Source of the DNA: Aquibacillus halophilus
Lineage (GTDB): Bacteria > Bacillota > Bacilli > Bacillales > Amphibacillaceae
Length of the DNA: 64,000 bases
Direction of reading: 5' to 3'
NCBI RefSeq assembly: GCF_009649745.1
Contig: NZ_WJNG01000007.1
Location: 248,001-312,000 of the forward strand
Every line of letters begins with the position of its first letter. Position 1 is the stretch's first letter. Below are positions 16,652 through 25,234 of this stretch, piece after piece. Under the pieces are notes generated by a model that worked only from the letters and a program-made list of their open reading frames with translations, had not been told where the DNA came from and searched no databases. The translations under genes and the position numbers were made by a program.

Positions 16652-17476
16652 CTAACCTTCTAACATTTGTTTACTGATTTTATCGATATCCTCTTGGTAT
16701 TTTGCATGCGTCGCTTGTATTAAATGATGAAATAGATTACCGATATCCTTTTCCATTGCTTTAATTCCTTCTCCAGTAACACCACCTTTAACACAAACCT
16801 TTTCAATCAACTCAGGTAATGTAAAATGTCCATCCTCAAGTAACTTTCCGAATCCTATAAACATTTGTTCTGTTAACTCTGATGCAAGCTCCCTATTAAT
16901 GTCAGTTTCATACGTAGCGGCTTCAATATATTGTTCTGCAAGATATCCAAAAAATGCAGGTCCACAAGAAACGATATCCGAAGCCATTCTGGTGATATTA
17001 TTGTTGATAATTTTTGGTGTGGAGTAGATACGACTACTCTGTAGTAAATAAGCTTTCATTTCCTTGGTAATTTGATCACCGAAGGAAGCTAAGGTTATCC
17101 CTGACAGAGCACGGTTTGTTATGCTAGGAATCATTCGAGCAATCTGGCAAGGCACAAGTGATTCCAATATTTCAACTGAATATGGACTCGTTATGGATAC
17201 TATACAATGGTCCTTTCTGAGAGAACTATATAAATCAACTAGAAGAGGGTGAATTTGTAGGGGCTTTACGCAAATGTAAATAATATCTACTTCTTCTACA
17301 AGTTGTTTAACATCTTCAATAACATGAATTCTAGGATACCTTTCTTTGATAGAGAACGCCTTATTAATTGTTCGATTGGTAATGTACAAGTGATTTTGAT
17401 CAATTACATTTGAAGACATCCACGAATCGATGAGAATTTCACCCATATTTCCCGTTCCGATTACTCCCCATTTCAT
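16652..17476 (-). CDS. comER: ComER, pyrroline-5-carboxylate reductase-like protein
   Basis: The N-terminal Rossmann motif GVIGTGNMGEIL and the C-terminal P5C reductase dimer region (CVKGGVTGEGIKAM) identify a ProC homologue. The location, divergent from comEA by about 80 bases, is that of ComER. In B. subtilis ComER is dispensable for competence; in other bacilli it has been tied to sporulation and biofilm control through Spo0A. RBS GGAGGGG precedes ATG 17476. The C-terminus is diverged from true ProC, so proline synthesis is unlikely to be its main role (inference). Confidence 0.92.
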   Translation of the reverse strand: MKWGVIGTGNMGEILIDSWMSSNVIDQNHLYITNRTINKAFSIKERYPRIHVIEDVKQLVEEVDIIYICVKPLQIHPLLVDLYSSLRKDHCIVSITSPYSVEILESLVPCQIARMIPSITNRALSGITLASFGDQITKEMKAYLLQSSRIYSTPKIINNNITRMASDIVSCGPAFFGYLAEQYIEAATYETDINRELASELTEQMFIGFGKLLEDGHFTLPELIEKVCVKGGVTGEGIKAMEKDIGNLFHHLIQATHAKYQEDIDKISKQMLEG

Positions 17477-17559
17477 TTAGTAATCCCCTCCTTTTTTACA
17501 CATTTACATCACCATTCTATGTTTGTATGTAAGAATTTATGAAGGGAAGTGTCACTTAT

Positions 17560-18174
17560 ATGCAATTTGCCAAAAAAAACTGGTGGCTTTTGTTAATTTT
17601 TGCTTTGATTAGCATTTTCATACTTTATGACTTTTTTAATCAGGATTCACTATCTAAAGTCACTAATGATGAGTATCAACAAGGAACAAACTTGGTTAGT
17701 GGCGAAGATGTACCAGTACCAAAAAAGTCTATAGAAAAAGAAGAAAGTGAATTACTATTTATCGATGTTAAAGGTGAAGTGGAATTTCCCGGTGTTTACG
17801 AGGTTGCCCCTAATAATAGGGTGAATGATGTCATCATTTTGGCGGGTGGATTTACAGAGAATGCAAATATGGAACACGTAAATCTTGCTCAAAAAGTATT
17901 TGATGAGATGGTGATTTTAGTAACGAAAAAAGGGGAAGAGGGCGGAAGTAGCCAAGATAGTGCTGAACAGTTTTCAGATGGGAGGATTCGAATCAATCGG
18001 GCAACAAAAGATGAATTATTAACATTGACAGGAATTGGAAGTGTTAAAGCTGAAGCGATTATTCAATACCGAACAGAATATGGTGACTTCCAATCTGAAG
18101 ACGACTTACTTCAAGTCTCTGGTATTGGTGAGAAAACACTAGATAGGATAAGAGAAGAAATTTTAGTACCCTAG
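17560..18174 (+). CDS. comEA: Competence DNA receptor ComEA
   Basis: ComEA binds double-stranded DNA outside the membrane during transformation. Parts in order are a membrane anchor (about residues 6-24), an acidic linker, an SLBB-type domain (FIDVKGEVEFPGVYEV to VILVTK) and a C-terminal helix-hairpin-helix pair (RINRATKDELLTLTGIGSVKAE and DDLLQVSGIGEKTL) that contacts DNA. An upstream in-frame ATG (17539) lacks an RBS; ATG 17560 follows AAGGGA. No clear ComK box was seen in the short comER-comEA gap. Confidence 0.95.
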   Translation: MQFAKKNWWLLLIFALISIFILYDFFNQDSLSKVTNDEYQQGTNLVSGEDVPVPKKSIEKEESELLFIDVKGEVEFPGVYEVAPNNRVNDVIILAGGFTENANMEHVNLAQKVFDEMVILVTKKGEEGGSSQDSAEQFSDGRIRINRATKDELLTLTGIGSVKAEAIIQYRTEYGDFQSEDDLLQVSGIGEKTLDRIREEILVP

Positions 18175-18253
18175 CATATTGACTCGAAATAAGTCGAAGG
18201 TTAAACTTATATAAAATAAAAACTATAATTCCAACAAAGGTGGTAAAAATAGT

Positions 18254-18814
18254 ATGGATCGGATTTCATGGGACCAGTATTATATGGCTCAAAGCCATCT
18301 CCTAGCACTAAGAAGTACATGTGAGCGTCTTATGGTTGGTGCTACAATAGTACGAGATAAAAGGATAATAGCAGGTGGATATAATGGTAGTGTATCAGGT
18401 AGTATCCACTGTATTGATGAAGGCTGTTATGTCATAGAAGGTCATTGTGTCCGGACTATTCATGCTGAAATTAATGCATTACTTCAATGTGCAAAGTTTG
18501 GAGTTGCTACTGATGGAGCGGAAATGTATGTGACTCATTTTCCATGTTTACAGTGCTGCAAATCCATTATTCAAAGTGGAATTCAAACGGTATATTATGC
18601 TAATGATTACAAAAATCATCCATATGCTATTGATTTGTTTAGAGATGCAGGAATTAATGTTCAAAAAGTCATCCTTGAGCAAGTTTCAGTAGATTTAAAT
18701 ATGCAGGAAAAGAAGGACTATGTAAGTCACCTTATAGGGAAGTTAGGGAATTCTCCCTTAAATAATAAAGAAGTAAATGAAATTAAAACAGAAGCAGAAC
18801 GTTTATTCAAATGA
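18254..18814 (+). CDS. comEB: ComEB, dCMP deaminase
   Basis: This zinc-dependent deaminase (186 residues) converts dCMP to dUMP for thymidylate synthesis. The catalytic HAEINAL and the zinc-binding PCLQCC are present, as are the extra Cys and His residues (CIDEGCYVIEGHC) that form a second zinc site in this subgroup. It lies between comEA and comEC as in B. subtilis, although it is not required for DNA uptake there. The start is ATG 18254 after AAAGGTGG. Confidence 0.96.
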   Translation: MDRISWDQYYMAQSHLLALRSTCERLMVGATIVRDKRIIAGGYNGSVSGSIHCIDEGCYVIEGHCVRTIHAEINALLQCAKFGVATDGAEMYVTHFPCLQCCKSIIQSGIQTVYYANDYKNHPYAIDLFRDAGINVQKVILEQVSVDLNMQEKKDYVSHLIGKLGNSPLNNKEVNEIKTEAERLFK

Positions 18815-18848
18815 AGAATGCATCCATAGGCAAGGGGGTAGTAAGGTA

Positions 18849-21140
18849 GTGAAAGGTAATTGGCACCTCCTTGCCGTTTCCTATTTAGTTGCAAGTTTCA
18901 CAACCATTTCAATAAACCTCCTTTATTGTGCAATGATTATCTTACTGTACCGACATCAAAGGATAACGAGAATTCAATGCATTATTATAATATCTAGTTT
19001 ATTAATTTTCTTATCCGCACTAATCCTTGAACAAAAAGAGAGCCCAATAAATTCTCCACTTCCTACCCCTCATTCATCAAACTTGTCTGGTACTATTGTT
19101 TCTTCGGTCACAGAGACAGATAATAAAATTGAATTCCAATTTAAAGAAGATAAAAGCGATCAAAAAACGTTAGTCACGATTTTCAAGGATACAAACAGTG
19201 ATCAGGACTACTCCTCTATTAACATAAACTTTGGTGCAAAATGTACAATTATTGGTAAACAAGAAATACCTCAACCTAGTAAAAACCCCGGTCAATTTAA
19301 CTTTCAAAACTATTTAAAACAAAAAGGTGTTAGCTTTCAGGTTACTATTAACGATAAAAAAAATGTATCATGCTATGGATCTTCAAAAATAACCATTCTT
19401 CACAAATTGAGAAGCGGATTTTTGACTAGCACTGATAAAAAACTCAGCGGATATACTTCTAGTTGGTTGAATGCTTTAGTACTTGGTGATGACGAAGGAA
19501 TAAGTGAAGAAACTGTAGAGGCTTTTCAAAGGTGGAGCTTGTCCCATCTATTAGCAATATCCGGACTCCATGTGGGTTTAATTGTGGGGATTTTCTATTT
19601 TTTATTAGTCAAACTTCAATTATTAACTAAGGAAAAAGCTCAAAATCTTTTAATTCTCTTGCTTCCCATTTATGCTGTTATAGCTGGTGGAGCACCTTCT
19701 GTTTGGAGATCGTCGTTGATGACAGTTTCATTTTTATTGTTAGTGAAACTTAGATTAAGATTGAGTGTTACTGATGTTATTAGTATTATTTTTCTTGCTT
19801 TAGTTCTATATGACCCAAATTTGTTACATCAGCTTGGATTTCAGTTTTCATTCATGGTCACCTTTGCATTGTTGCTTTCAAAAAAAATAATATCTCGTCC
19901 ATACTCCAAATGGTATATTATCTTCTCAATAAGTGTAATATGTCAGTTATCTATACTTCCATTACAAATTAATCAGTTTTACTTCATAAATCCTTTATCC
20001 ATATTTGTTAATCTTCTATATGTCCCGTACTTTTCCTTCTTTGTAATTCCATCCATGTTTTTTACGTTTCTGTTTACCTATCTTGCACCACCTCTATCTA
20101 GAGTAATCGATGATTTATTCAAAATGATTCATCAACCAATCCTAAAACTGTTAATGGAAATAGATGAGTTTTTGTATTTTCCTTTAATTTTGGGGAAAGT
20201 TGAGGGGTTTTATTGGTTTATTTATTGTCTGTTTTTTTATTTATTTATGAAAAACTTGGAAAAAAATAAATCTAACTTAGTTTTAAAATATGGTTGTCTT
20301 TTAACTTTCGTACTTATATTTTTAGCTGTGAAGCCTTATTTAGACCCACATGGATCCGTAACAATGTTAGATGTTGGACAAGGAGATAGCTTTGTAATTG
20401 AGTTGCCATATAGGAAGGGTATATTCATTATTGATGCTGCTGGAACAATGTCAGCCGATTTTGTAACACCATCGAACAAAGTGTATAAGCAGGTCATCAA
20501 GCCATATTTATATTCAAGGGGTATAGCGAAAGTTGATTCACTAATTCTTTCTCACAATGACCATGATCATGTTGGAAGTGTTCCATTCATAGTAAATGAA
20601 CTAAATGTTAAACAAATAGTGGTAAGCAAATACTTCAGCTTTTCGGAGGAAACATTAGAAATACTGAATCAGAACAAGATCCCTGTCTTAGCGGTGGATG
20701 CAGGTGATGAAATTATTTATGGTGACCAATCCATCCGAATTTTATATCCAGATATGGATAAAGGTACAACTAATGAAAACTCACTAGTATTTTATACTGA
20801 ATTAGGTGGTCTGCGCTGGCTTTTTACAGGTGATATTGATGAAGGTATTGAAAATGAAATCATTCTTGCCTATCCCAAAATAGAAGTTGATGTCTTGAAA
20901 ATTGCTCATCACGGTAGTAACACTTCTACATCAGAAAAATTTCTTACTCACACTAATCCAAAATTTGCCTTGATCTCGGTGGGAGACAATAACCGCTATG
21001 GGCATCCTAGTCTAGAAATTATTGAACGGTTGGATAAATTCAATATTGGTATCATGAGGACAGACATCCAAGGAGCAATACGGTATAAATTTAAAGGGAA
21101 GATAGGAACATTTTTTTCCCATTTACCATACGATAACTAG
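18849..21140 (+). CDS. comEC: DNA uptake channel ComEC
   Basis: ComEC carries single-stranded DNA across the membrane. The order is an N-terminal pair of helices, a periplasmic-side OB-like region (DUF4131), the multi-helix Competence domain (with WLNALVLGDD and LLAISGLHVGLIVG), and a C-terminal metallo-beta-lactamase-like nuclease domain with LDVGQGDSF, SHNDHDHVGS and IAHHGSN. The frame opens at 18777 inside comEB, but GTG 18849 has AGGGGG about ten bases upstream and gives 763 residues, near the family size. Intact frame throughout, so natural transformation machinery could be functional here. Confidence 0.95.
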   Translation: MKGNWHLLAVSYLVASFTTISINLLYCAMIILLYRHQRITRIQCIIIISSLLIFLSALILEQKESPINSPLPTPHSSNLSGTIVSSVTETDNKIEFQFKEDKSDQKTLVTIFKDTNSDQDYSSININFGAKCTIIGKQEIPQPSKNPGQFNFQNYLKQKGVSFQVTINDKKNVSCYGSSKITILHKLRSGFLTSTDKKLSGYTSSWLNALVLGDDEGISEETVEAFQRWSLSHLLAISGLHVGLIVGIFYFLLVKLQLLTKEKAQNLLILLLPIYAVIAGGAPSVWRSSLMTVSFLLLVKLRLRLSVTDVISIIFLALVLYDPNLLHQLGFQFSFMVTFALLLSKKIISRPYSKWYIIFSISVICQLSILPLQINQFYFINPLSIFVNLLYVPYFSFFVIPSMFFTFLFTYLAPPLSRVIDDLFKMIHQPILKLLMEIDEFLYFPLILGKVEGFYWFIYCLFFYLFMKNLEKNKSNLVLKYGCLLTFVLIFLAVKPYLDPHGSVTMLDVGQGDSFVIELPYRKGIFIIDAAGTMSADFVTPSNKVYKQVIKPYLYSRGIAKVDSLILSHNDHDHVGSVPFIVNELNVKQIVVSKYFSFSEETLEILNQNKIPVLAVDAGDEIIYGDQSIRILYPDMDKGTTNENSLVFYTELGGLRWLFTGDIDEGIENEIILAYPKIEVDVLKIAHHGSNTSTSEKFLTHTNPKFALISVGDNNRYGHPSLEIIERLDKFNIGIMRTDIQGAIRYKFKGKIGTFFSHLPYDN

Positions 21141-21177
21141 TAAGTAATGGAGTTAGAGGAGAATTTATTTAAAAATA

Positions 21178-21205
21178 AAAGAGACTGTCTATATACAGTC
21201 TCTTT
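21178..21205. terminator. Shared terminator between comEC and yqzM
   Basis: An 11-bp perfect stem (21178-21188 with 21195-21205) sits between convergent genes. The minus-strand side has the better T run, so it suits yqzM; for comEC the T tract is short. Confidence 0.8.
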
Positions 21206-21224
21206 CATACGTAAGTATTCATAC

Positions 21225-21359
21225 TTATGAACCAATTACTTCTACAACAACACCGATGAAAAAAATAGCCATGAAGAATAAGAAAGAAAATACAAATCCT
21301 TTGCCAGAATCAATGACATCATGATTTTTTGATTGAACATCTTTTTCGAACTCGTTCAT
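21225..21359 (-). CDS. yqzM: Small membrane protein YqzM
   Basis: This 44-residue protein begins MNEFEKDVQSKNHDVIDSGK and has one hydrophobic segment (about residues 21-41) ending VIGS. Sequence and position, antisense between comEC and holA, match YqzM. The RBS AGGAGGGG lies four bases before ATG 21359 on the minus strand. Its function is unknown. Confidence 0.88.
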   Translation of the reverse strand: MNEFEKDVQSKNHDVIDSGKGFVFSFLFFMAIFFIGVVVEVIGS

Positions 21360-21708
21360 AATACCCCTCCTAATACAGTTTTAGTATAAGTTATTAGCAT
21401 TAAAAAATCCACTTTTCCATTTGAGAATTATACAGTAAATATGTAGTTACCTTTGTTAGCAAGAGTTAACACCCATATATTTTATCGAATTGGTCAATCT
21501 ATAAGTGAAGCAAATATCGCATAGCAAGCAGTTACCTGGGGCTGTTTACTAGGCGTTGATATAGATTGCAGGGGAAGTAGTGACGGCTACTTCCCTCTTT
21601 AATTACAATAAATTAAATTCTTTTTCAAATCAACTTTTTTTAAAAAGAAAGTTGCGAGAAACTCATTTTAGTTTTACGATTGATTTATACTAAAATGGAG
21701 TGAGCCTA
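21360..21708. other. Intergenic region between yqzM and holA
   Basis: No gene is seen on either strand. A terminator-like hairpin (GGGAAGTAG 21572-21580 with CTACTTCCC 21587-21595, then CTCTTT) stands alone about 110 bases before holA with no upstream gene on its strand, so it may end a small RNA or be a remnant. Confidence 0.45.
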
Positions 21709-22770
21709 ATGACATATATTGATTCTTTAAAAAAGATAAAGAAAAAACAATTTTCACCTGTGTATTTACTTTATGGAACAGAGTCGTTTTTGATTCAAGA
21801 CCTAAAGAAGCAGTTAATTACATATGGATTAATGGAACAAGATAAGGATACAAATATATCTAGCTACGATCTTGAAGAAACCCCGATTCAAGATGTAATT
21901 GCAGATGCTGAAACGTACCCGTTTTTTGGGGAGAGAAAGGTAATTTTTGCTCATAACCCATTGTTTTTAAAAGCTAAACCCGATAAGGTATCATTTGAAC
22001 ATGACTTGGATTTGCTTCAATCATATCTCAATCAACCAGTTGATTACTCAATCATTGTTTTTATCGCTCCTTATGAAAAATTAGATGAGAGAAAAAAAGT
22101 AACGAAGTTGTTAAAAAAACAATCTGAATTAATACCATGTCAGCCAATTAAAGAGTGGGAACTAGGACAATGGATCAAAGATATGGCGAAAAGTTCTAAT
22201 GTTTCTATTGATGAGCAAGCAAACGATGCTTTAATCCAAGAGATGGGTAGTAACCTTTTGATGATTCAAAGTGAGGTTGAGAAAATGGCATTGTATGTTG
22301 GGGACGGTGGAAAGATAACAAAGGCTGTTGCCGATGAATTAATTTCATCCAACCCAAACTCCTCTGGTTTGAAGCTGGTAGATGCTGTAATAGCGGCAGA
22401 TTTAGGTAAAGCTATTCTGATTTATAAGGATTTAGAGAAGGCAAAGGAAGAGCCAATAGTACTTGTTGCTTTGTTAGCTTCGCAATTTAGAACAATTTTG
22501 CACGCGAAACTTTTAAAACAAAAAGGATATAGTCAAAACCAAATGGTTCAACAACTTAAAGCGCACCCGTACGTAATAAAAATGTCGTTAACACGAGAAA
22601 AAAACTTTAGTGCAACTCAACTTCAAACAATGCTTGTTCTCTGTACGGATACGGACGCACAAATCAAACAAGGTAGAATGGATAAAAATTTAGCATTTGA
22701 ATTATTACTGAACCAAATGATTGCTATTAGAAAAGGTAAAAACGAAAAACAAGGGATAGGCGCATTTTAA
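21709..22770 (+). CDS. holA: DNA polymerase III delta subunit
   Basis: HolA (YqeN) is the clamp-loader wrench that opens the sliding clamp. The 353-residue protein has the N-terminal P-loop-like region without a functional Walker A (YLLYGTESFLIQD), the AETYPFFGERKVIF segment and the C-terminal collar with QLKAHPYVIKM. GTG 21700 is in frame, but it overlaps the GGAG of the RBS; ATG 21709 is eight bases downstream of that RBS and is the better start. It is monocistronic. Confidence 0.95.
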   Translation: MTYIDSLKKIKKKQFSPVYLLYGTESFLIQDLKKQLITYGLMEQDKDTNISSYDLEETPIQDVIADAETYPFFGERKVIFAHNPLFLKAKPDKVSFEHDLDLLQSYLNQPVDYSIIVFIAPYEKLDERKKVTKLLKKQSELIPCQPIKEWELGQWIKDMAKSSNVSIDEQANDALIQEMGSNLLMIQSEVEKMALYVGDGGKITKAVADELISSNPNSSGLKLVDAVIAADLGKAILIYKDLEKAKEEPIVLVALLASQFRTILHAKLLKQKGYSQNQMVQQLKAHPYVIKMSLTREKNFSATQLQTMLVLCTDTDAQIKQGRMDKNLAFELLLNQMIAIRKGKNEKQGIGAF

Positions 22771-22873
22771 TTGCGTCTACCCCTTGTTTTTTACTGAGAT
22801 ACCTAGTACGTGTCTGCTAAATTAACCGCAGAAAGAAAATCTTAGTTCACCTAATCTGTTTTTTAAAAATAAA

Positions 22874-22896
22874 AAACGACCCTACTAGGATCGTTT
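22874..22896 (-). terminator. Terminator of rpsT
   Basis: On the minus strand AAACGATCC pairs with GGTCGTTT (one G-U pair) and a long T run follows. Confidence 0.85.
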
Positions 22897-22919
22897 GTCG
22901 TTGGTCATAATTCAGATGA

Positions 22920-23186
22920 TTATGCGCTAAGATTTTTAATTTTTTTAGCCAGACGAGACTTTTGGCGATTACCTTTGTTTTTATGGATAATGCCTTTTTG
23001 AACAGCCTTATCAATTTTGTGGGTTGCTGATTCAAAAGCAGATGTTGCTTTCTCTACATCATTGCTATTAATCAAACTTTCAACACGTCTGATTTGGTTA
23101 CGCATGTCAGTTTTAACTGATAGGTTTTGTGCACGGTGATCACTGTTGATTCTTACACGTTTAATTGCAGATTTCATATTAGCCAT
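22920..23186 (-). CDS. rpsT: Ribosomal protein S20
   Basis: S20 is a helical 30S primary binder of 16S rRNA. The 88-residue product begins MANMKSAIKRVRINSDHRAQN and is Lys/Arg-rich throughout, ending KKIKNLSA. A longer frame begins at 23201, but ATG 23186 lies six bases after GGAGGTG and gives the standard start. It is transcribed alone, antisense to its neighbours, as in B. subtilis. Confidence 0.97.
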   Translation of the reverse strand: MANMKSAIKRVRINSDHRAQNLSVKTDMRNQIRRVESLINSNDVEKATSAFESATHKIDKAVQKGIIHKNKGNRQKSRLAKKIKNLSA

Positions 23187-23259
23187 TTTTTTCACCTCCA
23201 TAGTTAAGATCGAACAATCCTAGTTAAGCTATCTAACAAACTGAAGGTTAACTTAGTTG

Positions 23260-23288
23260 ATTATAAGCTGATTAGGTAGAGTCCTTAA
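23260..23288 (-). promoter_or_regulatory. Candidate promoter of rpsT
   Basis: On the minus strand TTAAGG (23283-23288) and TATAAT (23260-23265) are 17 bases apart. This leaves a leader of roughly 65 bases before the RBS, where S20 autoregulation could act. Confidence 0.55.
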
Positions 23289-23453
23289 ATTTCACTATAC
23301 TATCATTGATTTAAATTATAAATTTTAGATAGTCGAACAAAAGTCATTGTACCAAAGAGCGAGGAAGTTTTCAATAGTTATCTGAAGTAACTAGTATAAT
23401 TGTATGATTTAAGTTAAGAAGGCAACCCTATTAGAAAAAAGGGAGGCTTTTAC

Positions 23454-24551
23454 ATGGAAGAAGAAAAAAAACAGTTTCAAGTGCGCACTGACTTAGCTGT
23501 TGAAGCAAAAGATATGTATGTGGAAAAAGAACAAACAGATGAAAGAAAAATTTCAGGTGTAACAATTAAAGAAAGACAAGACGGAGACGTCAATGTAACA
23601 TATGTTCAAATAGATGAAACTGGTGCAAAATCACTTGATAAAAAGGCAGGTTCTTATGTAACAATTCATTCAGAGGCAGTTAAAAAACAAGATACAAAGC
23701 TACAAGAACAAACGGCAAAAGTATTAGCTAAAGAACTTTTGGAGCTATTAAAAAATACCAAAATACCCGCGGATGCAACTTGTTTAGTTGTAGGTTTAGG
23801 CAATTCAAATGTTACCCCAGATGCACTTGGACCAATGACTGTCGAAAAGGTGTTAGTAACTAGTCATTTATTTGTTCATCAGCCAGAGCATGTAGCTAAT
23901 GGATATCGCCCGGTTCAAGCAATTACACCAGGTGTAATGGGAATTACTGGCATTGAAACAAGTGATATTATTTTTGGGATTATTGAAAAAGCAAAACCGG
24001 ATTTTGTGATTGCAGTAGATGCTTTAGCCTCTCGTTCTGTTGAACGTGTTAATGCGACAATTCAGCTATCAGATTCAGGAATCCATCCTGGCTCAGGGGT
24101 TGGAAACAAGAGAAAAGAAATAAGTAAAGAGACATTAGGTATTCCAGTTATTGCCTTAGGTGTACCAACAGTAGTGGATGCAGTTACAATTACAAGTGAC
24201 ACAATTGATTATGTATTAAAACATTTTGGTAGAGAATGGAATGAAAAAGATAAACCATCAAAAGCGCTTACACCTGGTGGCATGACTTTTGGTAATAGAA
24301 AGCTAACGGAGGAAGACTTACCAGATCCAGAAAAAAGAAAGATGGTCCTTGGAATGGTAGGGGAAATGGATGAAGAAGAAAAAAGAGGTTTGATAAAAGA
24401 AGTTTTAACACCATTGGGGCATAATTTGATGGTAACCCCTAAGGAAGTAGATGGATATATGGTCGACATGGCTCACCTTATTGCTTCAGGACTTAACGCA
24501 GCATTACATGAGACTGTTAGCGTGGAAAATTTCGGGTCCTACACAAGGTAA
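23454..24551 (+). CDS. gpr: Spore germination protease GPR
   Basis: GPR degrades the DNA-protecting small acid-soluble proteins when spores germinate. It is made in the forespore as a zymogen that trims its own N-terminus. The 365-residue product carries the short propeptide ending before RTDLAVEA, then [26 protein letters not shown] and [11 protein letters not shown], which are typical of the family, and ends in the [11 protein letters not shown] stretch. RBS GGGAGG precedes ATG 23454. A sigma-G promoter would be expected, but I could not identify convincing elements. Confidence 0.97.
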   Translation: MEEEKKQFQVRTDLAVEAKDMYVEKEQTDERKISGVTIKERQDGDVNVTYVQIDETGAKSLDKKAGSYVTIHSEAVKKQDTKLQEQTAKVLAKELLELLKNTKIPADATCLVVGLGNSNVTPDALGPMTVEKVLVTSHLFVHQPEHVANGYRPVQAITPGVMGITGIETSDIIFGIIEKAKPDFVIAVDALASRSVERVNATIQLSDSGIHPGSGVGNKRKEISKETLGIPVIALGVPTVVDAVTITSDTIDYVLKHFGREWNEKDKPSKALTPGGMTFGNRKLTEEDLPDPEKRKMVLGMVGEMDEEEKRGLIKEVLTPLGHNLMVTPKEVDGYMVDMAHLIASGLNAALHETVSVENFGSYTR

Positions 24552-24639
24552 TAAATTAAAGCTCTTTCTTAGTTTTTGTTGTTCTTAATATTCGCAGTTG
24601 ATCTAAAATGCGTCTTAACTACTTGTTGATTTGCGCTCC

Positions 24640-24739
24640 GGGCAGTCGCTTTCCGCGGGCAACGCTTCAACTTCCTCGGAAGAAAACCACTTCCTGCGGG
24701 ATTTTCAGCCGTCGCTTTTCCCGCTGGAGTCGACTGCCC
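24640..24739 (+). repeat. Structured dispersed repeat, copy A
   Basis: This is a GC-rich island in AT-rich DNA. Three helices can form: outer GGGCAGTCG (24640-24648) with CGACTGCCC (24731-24739); middle GCGGG (24655-24659) with CCCGC (24720-24724), extended by CC/GG past one bulged base; inner GGAAG (24678-24682) with CTTCC (24690-24694) over a 7-base loop. A related copy lies inverted at 24916-25028. From memory, similar CTTTCCGCGGGC-containing repeats occur many times in Bacillaceae genomes. The short frame from 24608 across it is not a believable gene. Confidence 0.8.
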
Positions 24740-24915
24740 TACGCTCCAATCACCATCTTATATGTAACAGTAATGAAAGGAAGATGGATAAAAACCAAAA
24801 TCTAGTGTAGTTTAGTTCAACAAATTTTAAATAGCTGTGATTTCAAGAGTGGAAAATTCTTTCAACATACAATCGCGGACTTTACCATGATAATCAGAAC
24901 GCCCCTACAAGTGCA

Positions 24916-25028
24916 GGCAGAATACGTAGACTCCTATGGGAACAGCGCGTGTCCGAAGACCCCGGAAGAATCGCTTTTTGATTCTGAGGAGGCTGAGACC
25001 GTGCCCATGGAAAGCGAAGTATTCTGCC
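24916..25028 (-). repeat. Structured dispersed repeat, copy B (inverted)
   Basis: It is related to copy A on the opposite strand, 176 bases away. Helices: outer GGCAGAATAC (24916-24925) with GTATTCTGCC (25019-25028); middle ATGGG (24936-24940) with CCCAT (25004-25008), again extended by CC/GG past a bulged base; inner AGAATC (24967-24972) with GATTCT (24980-24985) over a 7-base loop. All three pairings are kept although the sequences differ from copy A. The whole gap 24552-25234 between gpr and spoIIP holds only these copies. Confidence 0.8.
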
Positions 25029-25234
25029 GGAACGACATGTAAGCATTCAACTTTAATTATTGTCAGAGATAAAAGATACTACTTCGTAGTTTATAGATAT
25101 TGTGTCAGAGATCAACAATCTTTTAGAAAACAGCCTAAAATAAAAATTATATCTAGCAACTAATCGTTCTACTTTCTGAATCACTATCATAGATTCTATT
25201 AGACATGATAGAAAGGTTCAGAAAGGGTGGAACG

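Noticed and set aside
24608-24805. Plus-strand frame of 65 codons through repeat copy A
   Set aside because: It is created by the GC-rich structured repeat, has no RBS, and its protein has no recognisable features.
24936-25163. Plus-strand frame of 75 codons through repeat copy B
   Set aside because: It lies inside the inverted structured repeat and its start has no credible RBS; Arg-rich composition reflects the repeat.
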